This document shows positions 1 to 5,382 of a stretch of DNA of 5,433 bases, one piece after another (position 1 is the first letter of the stretch; the number at the start of each line of letters is the position of its first letter). The stretch covers positions 1-5,433 of the forward strand of contig DAIEIL010000100.1 of NCBI GenBank assembly GCA_027352645.1, given 5' to 3'. The notes below the pieces were generated by a model. It did not search any database. It was not told where the DNA came from and saw only the letters and a program-made list of their open reading frames with translations. The position numbers and the translations under genes are program-made. This stretch comes from Rhodobiaceae bacterium (GTDB lineage Bacteria; Pseudomonadota; Alphaproteobacteria; Parvibaculales; Parvibaculaceae).

Positions 1-15
1 CAGGCCGAAAGCCGA

Positions 16-21
16 ATTATA
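16..21 (-). promoter_or_regulatory. Isolated TATAAT -10-like hexamer reading off the left edge
   Basis: The minus strand carries an exact TATAAT hexamer in the short non-coding stretch downstream of the Sel1-repeat gene. In so GC-rich a sequence this could be the -10 box of a promoter for a leftward gene outside the window. No good -35 box lies 16-18 bases upstream (the 17-base position reads CGGATT), and there is no extended -10 TG. It may be chance. The rest of 1-75 holds no gene that I can see. Confidence 0.15.
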
Positions 22-75
22 GGGCCTGTGCCGATACGAATCCGTTAACCGTGCTGTTTTTGCGGGAGAAGCAGG

Positions 76-780
76 CTACTGGCTGTCTGTGCCGCGCAGT
101 TCGAAGTCGGGCAGCGGCGGCGAGGGCGCGACCTGCTGCGCCGCGGCATCGGAGGGCTTTGGCGGCTTCGGGCCCGCGATGCTCGGCACCAGAATGGCCA
201 GCCGGTCGAGGGCAAGCTCGCTGCCGGAGCGGGAAGCCAGCGCATACCAGCCGAGCGCCTTGGGCAGATCCTTTTCCACCCCCTCGCCACGCTCATACAT
301 GACGGCGAGGTTGTATTGCGCGATGGGGCTGCCGGAAACGGCGGCGGCATGGAACCAGAAGGCCGCAGCCTCAAGATTCTTGGGGATGCCGTCGCCCTTC
401 AGATGCATGAAGGCGGCATTGAGCTGGGCGAGGCCGAAGCCCTTGCTGCCTGCCTCCTCATAGAACCAGAGGGCGCGCTCCGGGTCGCGATCCGTACCCT
501 GACCGGTGCGGAGCAACAGCCCGACATTGCGCATGGCCGCGAGGTCGCCACCCTGAGCGAGCGGCAGCCATATCTCGAACGCTTGTTTGAAATCGCCCGA
601 ATCGTAAGCCGCTACGCCCTTGAGGAATCGCTCGCTGGGCGGCGGCAGGGGGGCTGGCTGCTTGAGCGACTGGACGGGTTCTGCCATGGCAACGGCTGCG
701 CCCCAGAGGAACGCAGCCGCTACGAGGCCGAGCAGAAAGGTGGCGGGCCTAGCCCGGACGACCGATGCCATGCCCCCCAT
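76..780 (-). CDS. Exported Sel1-repeat (TPR-like) protein
   Basis: This 234-residue protein probably acts in the periplasm or at the envelope as a protein-binding scaffold; its partner is unknown. Residues 1-33 look like a signal peptide: Arg9 and Arg11, a hydrophobic core at about 13-31, and a cleavage site after Ala-Met-Ala33. The mature part has a degenerate first helical repeat (about 52-80), then three clear Sel1-type repeats of about 36 residues at roughly 81-116, 117-152 and 153-188. These show the family pattern A..NLG/A-.Y..G.GV..D..KA..WY..AA..G. A proline-rich tail (about 203-223) ends the protein, with no enzyme motif. The start follows the upstream lipoprotein stop by 6 bases with no clear Shine-Dalgarno, so translation is probably coupled. 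A second in-frame ATG three codons in (ending at 771) is an equally possible start. Sel1 proteins act in signalling, secretion and envelope processes, so the role here stays open. Confidence 0.85.
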   Translation of the reverse strand: MGGMASVVRARPATFLLGLVAAAFLWGAAVAMAEPVQSLKQPAPLPPPSERFLKGVAAYDSGDFKQAFEIWLPLAQGGDLAAMRNVGLLLRTGQGTDRDPERALWFYEEAGSKGFGLAQLNAAFMHLKGDGIPKNLEAAAFWFHAAAVSGSPIAQYNLAVMYERGEGVEKDLPKALGWYALASRSGSELALDRLAILVPSIAGPKPPKPSDAAAQQVAPSPPLPDFELRGTDSQ

Positions 781-786
781 GTCCGC

Positions 787-1260
787 TTACTGGTTAACGA
801 TCTGCCAGGAGCCGTCCGGCTGACGGCAGGCCGTGCCATAGGCGCGCTCGCTCTTGCCGCCGACATTCACGGTCTGGGTGTATTCGCGGCAGTAGGAACC
901 ATTGTCCTGATAGGCCTTCTGCGGCGTCACCGTGCCGTAGTGACCCGAATCGGGATTGCGCCATTCGACGGCCTGACCCGAGGGAGCGCTTTCCAGCGCA
1001 TACTGGGTACGGTCGGCCATATACTGCTGGTCGGCGCGGTCGAGCGACTTGCCGATCTCGCTGCCGACGAGAGCACCGAGCAACACACCGGCGCCGGTCG
1101 CCCAGAGACGGCCCGAACCGCCGCCGACGGTCGAGCCAGCGAGGCCGCCCAGGACGGCGCCGCCCACAGTGCCGATATTCTGCTTGGGGCCAGCGCCCTG
1201 CTGGCAGGCGACCAGCGAGAATGCGAGGGCGCCAATTGCCAAACCTTTGAAAACTTTCAT
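787..1260 (-). CDS. Glycine-zipper surface lipoprotein, RT0821 / 17-kDa antigen type
   Basis: This 157-residue protein is a predicted outer-membrane lipoprotein. Residues 1-18 form a lipoprotein signal peptide ending in the lipobox Leu16-Val-Ala-Cys19. Gln20 at position +2, rather than Asp, fits Lol-dependent export to the outer membrane. Residues 29-71 are a glycine-zipper 2TM segment with repeated G-x3-G spacing (for example GTVGGAVLGGLAG and later GALVGSEIG), followed by a polar stretch from Ser72. The C-terminal domain (about 95-157) has the pattern typical of the rickettsial 17-kDa surface antigen family: Tyr-Cys124-Arg-Glu-Tyr, a GGK motif, Tyr-Gly-Thr-Ala-Cys145-Arg-Gln-Pro-Asp-Gly, and Trp-Gln-Ile-Val near the end. 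The two cysteines could form a disulfide. The molecular role of the family is poorly defined; envelope structure or integrity is likely. It is divergent from pdxH and 6 bases ahead of the Sel1-repeat gene, so the two probably form an envelope operon. Confidence 0.9.
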   Translation of the reverse strand: MKVFKGLAIGALAFSLVACQQGAGPKQNIGTVGGAVLGGLAGSTVGGGSGRLWATGAGVLLGALVGSEIGKSLDRADQQYMADRTQYALESAPSGQAVEWRNPDSGHYGTVTPQKAYQDNGSYCREYTQTVNVGGKSERAYGTACRQPDGSWQIVNQ

Positions 1261-1265
1261 TTCAT
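1257..1265 (-). other. Met-Lys-stop mini-ORF overlapping the lipoprotein start
   Basis: Reading leftwards, ATG-AAA-TGA occupies these nine bases, and its TGA overlaps the lipoprotein ATG (1260-1258) as ATGA. The nearest Shine-Dalgarno-like AGGA (1274-1271) is 5 bases from the mini-ORF ATG and 10 bases from the lipoprotein ATG. Ribosomes could therefore start at either. Whether it is translated is unknown. Confidence 0.25.
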
Positions 1266-1270
1266 TCTAG

Positions 1271-1274
1271 TCCT
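1271..1274 (-). promoter_or_regulatory. Ribosome binding site of the lipoprotein gene
   Basis: AGGA on the minus strand sits 10 bases before the lipoprotein ATG. This spacing is slightly long, because an overlapping out-of-frame ATG lies in between. It is the only purine-rich match to the 16S rRNA tail just upstream. Confidence 0.5.
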
Positions 1275-1310
1275 GTTTCTGCGTCCGCCACGGCCCCCCT
1301 GAATGGCCGG

Positions 1311-1339
1311 GCGGGACAAACCCCTATGGGGGACTATAT
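1311..1339 (+). promoter_or_regulatory. Candidate promoter of the pdxH cluster
   Basis: CTATAT at 1334-1339 matches the -10 form common in Rhizobiales housekeeping promoters. The possible -35 (CGGGAC, 1312-1317, 16 bases upstream) keeps only the GAC of CTTGAC/TTGACA and is weak. This would give a 5' leader of about 75 bases before the pdxH GTG. A C4-TAT-G4 hairpin (1321-1331) lies inside the spacer and could be an operator or chance. The same AT-rich block could also serve the leftward lipoprotein gene (TATATA on the minus strand at 1340-1335), but no good -35 is seen on that side. Confidence 0.3.
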
Positions 1340-1378
1340 AAGACATCAATTGTGGCAGGAAATATGGCGAGACCATAG
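1324..1378. repeat. CTATGG/CCATAG inverted repeat in the divergent region
   Basis: CTATGG at 1324-1329 is matched by its reverse complement CCATAG at 1373-1378. A further TATGG at 1363-1367 forms a perfect 5-bp stem with CCATA at 1373-1377 around a 5-base loop. The arms flank the candidate -10 region and a CAATTG palindrome (1347-1352) close to the centre. This could be an operator for a regulator acting on both divergent units, or an RNA hairpin in the pdxH leader. The arms are short enough to be chance. Confidence 0.2.
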
Positions 1379-1411
1379 AGGAACCGCCAGATTTACGCCC
1401 TCTTGCGTACC

Positions 1412-1415
1412 GGAG
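1412..1415 (+). promoter_or_regulatory. Ribosome binding site fixing the pdxH GTG start
   Basis: GGAG ends 7 bases before the GTG at 1423, which is ideal spacing. The ATG at 1418 is only 2 bases away and opens a two-codon frame, so it cannot be the pdxH start. No in-frame ATG occurs between the upstream stop (TAA at 1339) and 1423. Confidence 0.6.
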
Positions 1416-1417
1416 TC

Positions 1418-1426
1418 ATGAAGTGA
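1418..1426 (+). other. Met-Lys-stop mini-ORF overlapping the pdxH start
   Basis: ATG-AAG-TGA occupies these nine bases, and its TGA overlaps the pdxH GTG as GTGA. It has the same geometry (start codon 5 bases upstream, Met-Lys-stop) as the mini-ORF before the divergent lipoprotein gene. The GGAG here is too close to this ATG for efficient initiation, so translation is doubtful. Confidence 0.2.
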
Positions 1427-2058
1427 GCGACCAGCCAGAAAATCCAGAAAGTGACGACCCCGCCCATTGGGCGGCGGTCGGCGATCCCTTCCGGCTGTTC
1501 AACGAATGGCTGGGCAAGGCGAAGGAAACGGAGATCAACGATCCGAATGGCGTGGCGCTGGCCACGGCAGACGCCTCGGGCTTCCCGGACGTGCGCATGG
1601 TCCTGCTCAAGGACGCGGATGAACGCGGCTTCGTCTTCTATACGAATCTGGGCAGCGCCAAGGGGCAGGAGCTTGCGGAAAATCCCCGCGCCGCGCTTTG
1701 TTTTCACTGGAAGAGTCTGCGCCGTCAGGTTCGCGTGCGCGGACATGTGAGCCCGGTGACGCCGGAGGAGGCGGATGTCTATTTCGCCTCCCGCCATCGC
1801 GAAAGCCAGATCGGCGCCTGGGCCTCGCGCCAGTCGCGCCCGCTTGAGACGCGCTTCGAGCTTGAAAAGGAAGTTGCCCGCTATGCGACAAAATTCGGTC
1901 TTGGCAAGGTGCCTCGCCCGGAGCATTGGTCGGGCTTCCGCATCGCGCCGGTGAGAATCGAGTTCTGGCGCGATCGTCCTTTCCGCCTGCACGACCGGCT
2001 CGTCTTCGAGCGCCCCCAGCCCGAAGGCGGCTGGCAAACGATGAAGCTTTTTCCATGA
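1423..2058 (+). CDS. pdxH: Pyridoxamine 5'-phosphate oxidase (PdxH)
   Basis: This is a cytosolic FMN-dependent oxidase that turns pyridoxine or pyridoxamine 5'-phosphate into pyridoxal 5'-phosphate, using oxygen and releasing hydrogen peroxide. It is the last step of vitamin B6 synthesis and salvage. The 211 residues fit the family length (E. coli 218). Family blocks appear in order: the FMN-binding strand RMVLLKD (58-64), VFYTNLGS (71-78) followed by the phosphate-binding Lys80, NPRAAL (87-92), RQVRVRG (101-107), SRHRESQIGAWAS (123-135), a W-GFR motif (169-173), IEFW (179-182) and the substrate-binding RLHDR (188-192). Arg188 and His190 correspond to Arg197 and His199 of the E. coli enzyme. 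The C-terminal domain ends in Lys-Leu-Phe-Pro, close to the usual Arg-Leu-x-Pro. It starts with GTG, supported by a well-spaced GGAG and the absence of an in-frame upstream ATG. Its stop overlaps the next gene's start by 4 bases, so it probably leads an operon. All key residues are present. Confidence 0.97.
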   Translation: MSDQPENPESDDPAHWAAVGDPFRLFNEWLGKAKETEINDPNGVALATADASGFPDVRMVLLKDADERGFVFYTNLGSAKGQELAENPRAALCFHWKSLRRQVRVRGHVSPVTPEEADVYFASRHRESQIGAWASRQSRPLETRFELEKEVARYATKFGLGKVPRPEHWSGFRIAPVRIEFWRDRPFRLHDRLVFERPQPEGGWQTMKLFP

Positions 2059-2972
2059 CGGCCCATATCTCGCGCAGCGAAAAGAATGGACAGCTGATGC
2101 GGCGCGCGACCTATGCCGCCGTGGTGGTCGCCGTCACGCTCATCATCATCAAGGGCATCGCCTTCTATCTTACCGGCTCCGTCGCGATGCTCGGCACACT
2201 GATGGACTCGCTGCTCGACGGCGCGGCCTCGCTGCTCAACCTCGTCGCCGTCGGCCACTCGCTGACGCCTGCCGATGACGAGCATCGCTTCGGCCATGGC
2301 AAGGCCGAGGCGTTGGCGGGCCTTGGCCAGTCGATCTTCATTTTTGCTTCGGCGGGTTACATCGTCGTGGAGGCCGTTACGCGCTTCCTCACGCCGGAGC
2401 CGGTCGAGAATTCAGGCGTCGGCATTGCGGTAACCGTTGCGCCCATTCTCATCACGCTTGCGCTGGTCGCATTTCAGCGCCGTGTCGTGGCGCAGACGAA
2501 TTCGCTCGCCATCGAGGCGGATTCGACGCATTACCGCGGCGACCTCTTCATGAACCTCTCGGTGCTTGCCGCACTGGCCTTGTCTGGTCTTTTTGGTGTT
2601 ACCTGGGCCGACCCCTTCTTCGGCGTTGCCATTGCGGCGCTGATCGGCATTTCCGCCGCGCAGATCGTTTTTGGCGCCTACAATCAGCTCATGGACCGCG
2701 AGCTTTCGGATGACGAGCGCGAGCGCATCAAGACCATCGCGCTGTCGCACCCGGAAGCGATCAATATTCACGATCTGAGGACGCGCACCTCCGGCACACG
2801 GAGCTTCATCCAGTTCCATCTCGAACTCGACAGCTCCATTTCGCTGATGAACGCGCATCGCATTTCCGACGATGTGGAGGCGCGGATCATGGAAGCGTTC
2901 CCCGACGCGGAAGTCATCATCCATCAGGATCCGGCGGGCATTGAAGACCTGACCCGTCTGCAGCGCATTTGA
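2055..2972 (+). CDS. fieF: Cation diffusion facilitator, FieF/YiiP-like metal exporter
   Basis: This 305-residue inner-membrane antiporter exports divalent metal (zinc, possibly iron, cadmium or manganese) in exchange for protons and works as a dimer. Six membrane segments lie at about 19-40, 43-67, 87-107, 121-140, 165-183 and 187-207, followed by a cytosolic C-terminal domain. All metal sites known from E. coli YiiP are present. The transport site is Asp51 and Asp55 in TM2 with His159 and Asp163 in TM5. The loop site is Asp74, His77 and His81 (DDEHRFGHGK). The regulatory dimer-interface site is His239, His255, His268, His290 and Asp292 (IIHQDP). The Lys83-Asp214 pair matches the YiiP charge interlock. 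A DD-HD tetrahedral site favours zinc or cadmium, but the physiological metal cannot be fixed from sequence. The ATG shares ATGA with the pdxH stop; a longer frame from 1926 would only extend into pdxH. There is no strong Shine-Dalgarno, so coupling to pdxH is likely. Confidence 0.95.
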   Translation: MTAHISRSEKNGQLMRRATYAAVVVAVTLIIIKGIAFYLTGSVAMLGTLMDSLLDGAASLLNLVAVGHSLTPADDEHRFGHGKAEALAGLGQSIFIFASAGYIVVEAVTRFLTPEPVENSGVGIAVTVAPILITLALVAFQRRVVAQTNSLAIEADSTHYRGDLFMNLSVLAALALSGLFGVTWADPFFGVAIAALIGISAAQIVFGAYNQLMDRELSDDERERIKTIALSHPEAINIHDLRTRTSGTRSFIQFHLELDSSISLMNAHRISDDVEARIMEAFPDAEVIIHQDPAGIEDLTRLQRI

Positions 2973-2977
2973 GCGGC

Positions 2978-4567
2978 ATGGCAGACGAGGGCACAGGAGA
3001 AGATATTGCTGCATTCCTCTCGCGGCCCGAAACCTATGGACTGGCCGCCGACGACAGGATCGGATGCATCGAGACACATGCCTCGCGCGTCTATCTTGCG
3101 GGCGAGCGCGTCTACAAGCTGAAGAAGCGCGTCGATTTCGGTTTTCTCGATTTCACGACGCTCGAAAAGCGCCGCAAGGCAGCCGAAAATGAAATCGCGC
3201 TCAACCGCCGCACCGCGCCGGACATCTACCTCCGCACCTTGCCCGTGCGCAGCAAGCACGGCGAATTGCAGCTCGGTGGAAGCGAGGGCGAGATCGTCGA
3301 CTGGCTGGTCGAGATGCGCCGCTTTCCGGCCGAGGGGCTTTTCGCCCGGCTGGCCGAGGAGGGGCGGCTCACCCGCCAGGAGATCGAGACGCTGGCCGCC
3401 GATGTCGCGGCGTTTCATGCGCATGCCGAAGTGACGCGCGAGCGCGGCGGCGCGGCGCTCTTTGCGCGCATCGTGGCGGGCAATGACGACAATCTGAAGG
3501 ATTCGGTCGGCAAGGTTTTCGAAGCGGAGAAAGTTGCGCGCCTCAAGGCGGAAAGCGACCGGCTGATCGCGCGTCACGCGGCTCTGCTCGATGGGCGGCG
3601 CGACGCCGGTTTCGTGCGCCGCTGTCATGGCGATTTACATCTCGGCAATGTGACGCTGATCGGCAATCGCCCCGTCATTTTCGATTGCGTCGAATTCAGC
3701 GACGACATCGCTTCCATCGACATTCTCTATGACCTTGCTTTCCTGCTGATGGACCTTGCCTTCCGCGCGAACACGGATGCGCGGCTCGCAGGCTTTGCCA
3801 ACCGGGCGCTCAACCTCTATCTCGACCACGTTCGTGAGGAGGAAATCGAGCCGACGCTGGAGGGGCTCGCGCTGCTGCCGCTTTTCGTGGCGACGCGGGC
3901 GGCCGTGCGCGCCAAGGTGACGGCGGTGATCGCCAATACGGAAGAAAAGCGCGACCGCTCGCGCGCCTATCTCGATTTTGCCCTGGCCGTTCTCGCTTCC
4001 ACGCCGCCACGCCTCCTGGCTGTCGGCGGGCTTTCCGGCACCGGCAAGTCGACGCTCGCCATGGCGCTTGCGCCGGAACTTGGGCATCCGTTCGGCGCGG
4101 TCCATCTGCGTTCCGACATTATTCGCAAGCGTCTCTTCCATGTCGCGCCGCTTGAGCGCCTGCCGGAGGCTGCCTATGCGAAGGATGTCGGACGCCGCGT
4201 CTATGGCGAAATGTCGAGACTTGCCGGGCTGGCGCTCAAGGCCGGCATGCCTGTCGTCGTCGATGCGGTTTTTTCGCGGGAAGGGGAGCGGGTGAATGTG
4301 GAGCGCCTTGCTGCGGAAGCGGGGGTTCCCTTTTGCGGGCTCTGGCTCGAAGCCCCTGCCGCAATCCTCGAAGCGCGGGTGGCCACTCGGGCGGCCGAGG
4401 CGCGCGATCCGTCCGACGCCGATGTGGGCGTGTTGCACCAGCAACTCGGCTATGAACTCGGCATCATGCGCTGGGCGAGGGTCGACGCGTCGGCGGGTCC
4501 GGAGGAAAGCCTTGCGCGCGCCATGGCCTTGCTCGGCGGAGGCATGCTCGAAAAGCCGCAGGGCTGA
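2978..4567 (+). CDS. Two-domain protein: APH-like kinase fused to a P-loop AAA_33-type kinase
   Basis: This 529-residue cytosolic protein belongs to the bacterial family usually annotated as bifunctional aminoglycoside phosphotransferase/ATP-binding protein. No substrate is known, and it should not be taken as an antibiotic-resistance gene. The N-terminal domain (about 10-340) has a protein-kinase/APH fold. Lys47 or a nearby lysine in VYKLKKRVDFGF is the likely ATP lysine. Catalytic Asp219 lies in CHGDLHLGN (216-224), and metal-binding Asp236 in IFDCVEF (234-240). The C-terminal domain (about 345-520) is a nucleotide kinase-like P-loop domain. It has Walker A GLSGTGKST (351-359), a zeta-toxin/gluconokinase-like RSDIIRK (378-384), an acidic Walker B-like VVVDAVF (426-432, Asp429), and an arginine-rich lid (Arg471 to about 490, with RDPSDAD). 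Both active sites look intact. The ATG lies 5 bases after the fieF stop. An in-frame TTG at 2969 overlaps that stop as TTGA and would add three residues. Neither start has a clear Shine-Dalgarno. Confidence 0.88.
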   Translation: MADEGTGEDIAAFLSRPETYGLAADDRIGCIETHASRVYLAGERVYKLKKRVDFGFLDFTTLEKRRKAAENEIALNRRTAPDIYLRTLPVRSKHGELQLGGSEGEIVDWLVEMRRFPAEGLFARLAEEGRLTRQEIETLAADVAAFHAHAEVTRERGGAALFARIVAGNDDNLKDSVGKVFEAEKVARLKAESDRLIARHAALLDGRRDAGFVRRCHGDLHLGNVTLIGNRPVIFDCVEFSDDIASIDILYDLAFLLMDLAFRANTDARLAGFANRALNLYLDHVREEEIEPTLEGLALLPLFVATRAAVRAKVTAVIANTEEKRDRSRAYLDFALAVLASTPPRLLAVGGLSGTGKSTLAMALAPELGHPFGAVHLRSDIIRKRLFHVAPLERLPEAAYAKDVGRRVYGEMSRLAGLALKAGMPVVVDAVFSREGERVNVERLAAEAGVPFCGLWLEAPAAILEARVATRAAEARDPSDADVGVLHQQLGYELGIMRWARVDASAGPEESLARAMALLGGGMLEKPQG

Positions 4568-4604
4568 CGAATTTCCACCGCTGGCGCCTGTCGCGGGCTT
4601 GGAC

Positions 4605-4610
4605 TAGATT
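4605..4610 (+). promoter_or_regulatory. Candidate -10 box for a leaderless SDR transcript
   Basis: TAGATT keeps the key T, A, A and T positions of TATAAT (4 of 6) and ends 7 bases before the ATG at 4618. Transcription would then begin at or near the A of ATG. No Shine-Dalgarno precedes that ATG, as expected for a leaderless mRNA. The -35 region (about 4581-4587, CTGGCGC) is poor. The rest of the 50-base gap holds no terminator that I can see, so read-through from the upstream genes is equally possible. Confidence 0.25.
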
Positions 4611-4617
4611 GCCCTTC

Positions 4618-5373
4618 ATGAGCACGCAGGACAAATCCGAACGCAAGACACTGATCCTTACCGGTGCGAGCCGGGGTATCGGCCATGCCACCGTGAAGCG
4701 CTTTTCGAGCGCGGGCTGGCGGGTTATCACCTGTTCGCGGCACCCCTTCCCGGAGGACTGCCCCTGGGAAATGGGGCCTGAGGATCACATTCAGGTCGAT
4801 CTCGCGGACCCGAAGAACACCGAAGAAGCTATCGCTGTCATGCGCGAGCGGCTGAAGGATCAGGGCAGCCGTCTTCACGCGCTGGTCAACAATGCCGCGA
4901 TTTCGCCCAAGGGACCGGGCGGCGCGCGCCTCAACGTGTTCAGCACGGACATGGACACCTGGCACAAGGTCTTCCAGGTGAATTTCTTCGCGCCGGTCAT
5001 GCTGGCGCGCGGCCTTGTCGAGGAGTTGAAGGCGGCGCAGGGGTCGGTCGTGAACGTGACCTCGATCGCGGGCATGCGCGTTCATCCCTTCGCCGGGTCG
5101 GCCTATGCCACCTCGAAATCGGCGCTTGCGGGCCTCACGCGCGAAATGGCGTCGGATTTTGGCCGCCTCGGCATTCGCGTCAACGCCATTGCACCCGGAG
5201 AGATCGATACGGCGATCCTTTCGCCCGGCACGGAAAAGATCGTCGCCGAAATCCCGATGCAGCGCCTCGGCAAGCCCGAGGAAGTGGCTCGCACTATATA
5301 TTTTCTGTGCACGGATCAGTCGAGCTACGTCAACGGCGCCGAAATCCACATCAATGGCGGGCAGCACGTCTAG
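4618..5373 (+). CDS. Short-chain dehydrogenase/reductase (classical SDR)
   Basis: This 251-residue cytosolic oxidoreductase has the classical SDR length and Rossmann fold, probably as a tetramer. The cofactor glycine motif TGASRGIG lies at 15-22, the Asp61-Leu62 adenine contact in VDLAD, and VNNAA at 90-94. The catalytic tetrad is complete: Asn122, Ser149 (VTSIAG), Tyr163 and Lys167 (YATSK). The Pro-Gly motif is PGEIDT (193-198), and the C-terminal strand ends in VNGAEIHINGGQHV. Arg19 inside the glycine motif and Arg41 after the second strand suggest NADP(H) rather than NAD(H). The substrate cannot be told from sequence; fatty-acyl, sugar, steroid or alcohol carbonyls are all handled by relatives. 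The ATG is chosen over an in-frame TTG at 4609, which would add MPF and has no better ribosome site. It follows the kinase gene by 50 bases on the same strand and may belong to the same operon or have its own start. Confidence 0.93.
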   Translation: MSTQDKSERKTLILTGASRGIGHATVKRFSSAGWRVITCSRHPFPEDCPWEMGPEDHIQVDLADPKNTEEAIAVMRERLKDQGSRLHALVNNAAISPKGPGGARLNVFSTDMDTWHKVFQVNFFAPVMLARGLVEELKAAQGSVVNVTSIAGMRVHPFAGSAYATSKSALAGLTREMASDFGRLGIRVNAIAPGEIDTAILSPGTEKIVAEIPMQRLGKPEEVARTIYFLCTDQSSYVNGAEIHINGGQHV

Positions 5374-5382
5374 GCGGGCGCC

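Noticed and set aside
1..28. Inverted repeat CAGGCC/GGCCTG with a 16-base loop downstream of the Sel1-repeat gene, considered as a terminator
   Set aside because: The stem is only 6 bp with a long loop, and no T-run is visible on either strand next to it. On the minus strand the required T-run would lie beyond the window, so this cannot be judged.
316..1302. Long plus-strand open frame (328 codons) opposite the two leftward genes
   Set aside because: It runs antisense across two well-recognised genes and their junction. Its translation is rich in Arg, Gly and Ala without any family pattern, as expected from a GC-rich shadow frame.
1261..1422. Riboswitch or small RNA in the divergent region
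   Set aside because: Apart from a 5-bp hairpin (1363-1377) and a C4/G4 hairpin (1321-1331), I see no extended conserved fold or known riboswitch motif in this 162-base region.
1926..2054. N-terminal extension of the metal exporter from 1926
   Set aside because: The extra 43 residues overlap pdxH out of frame and are low-complexity Arg/Ala/Pro-rich. The ATG at 2055 gives the normal FieF length and N-terminus.
2978..4567. Antibiotic-resistance or toxin-antitoxin (zeta toxin) reading of the kinase fusion
   Set aside because: APH-like and zeta-like motifs are general fold signatures. The two-domain architecture is a common chromosomal family, no antitoxin-like small gene is adjacent, and no mobile element flanks it.
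4450..5367. Long minus-strand open frame (305 codons) opposite the SDR gene and the end of the kinase gene
   Set aside because: The opposite strand carries a complete SDR with all catalytic residues. The antisense translation has no recognisable domain, and its His/Arg-rich composition reflects the complementary codons.
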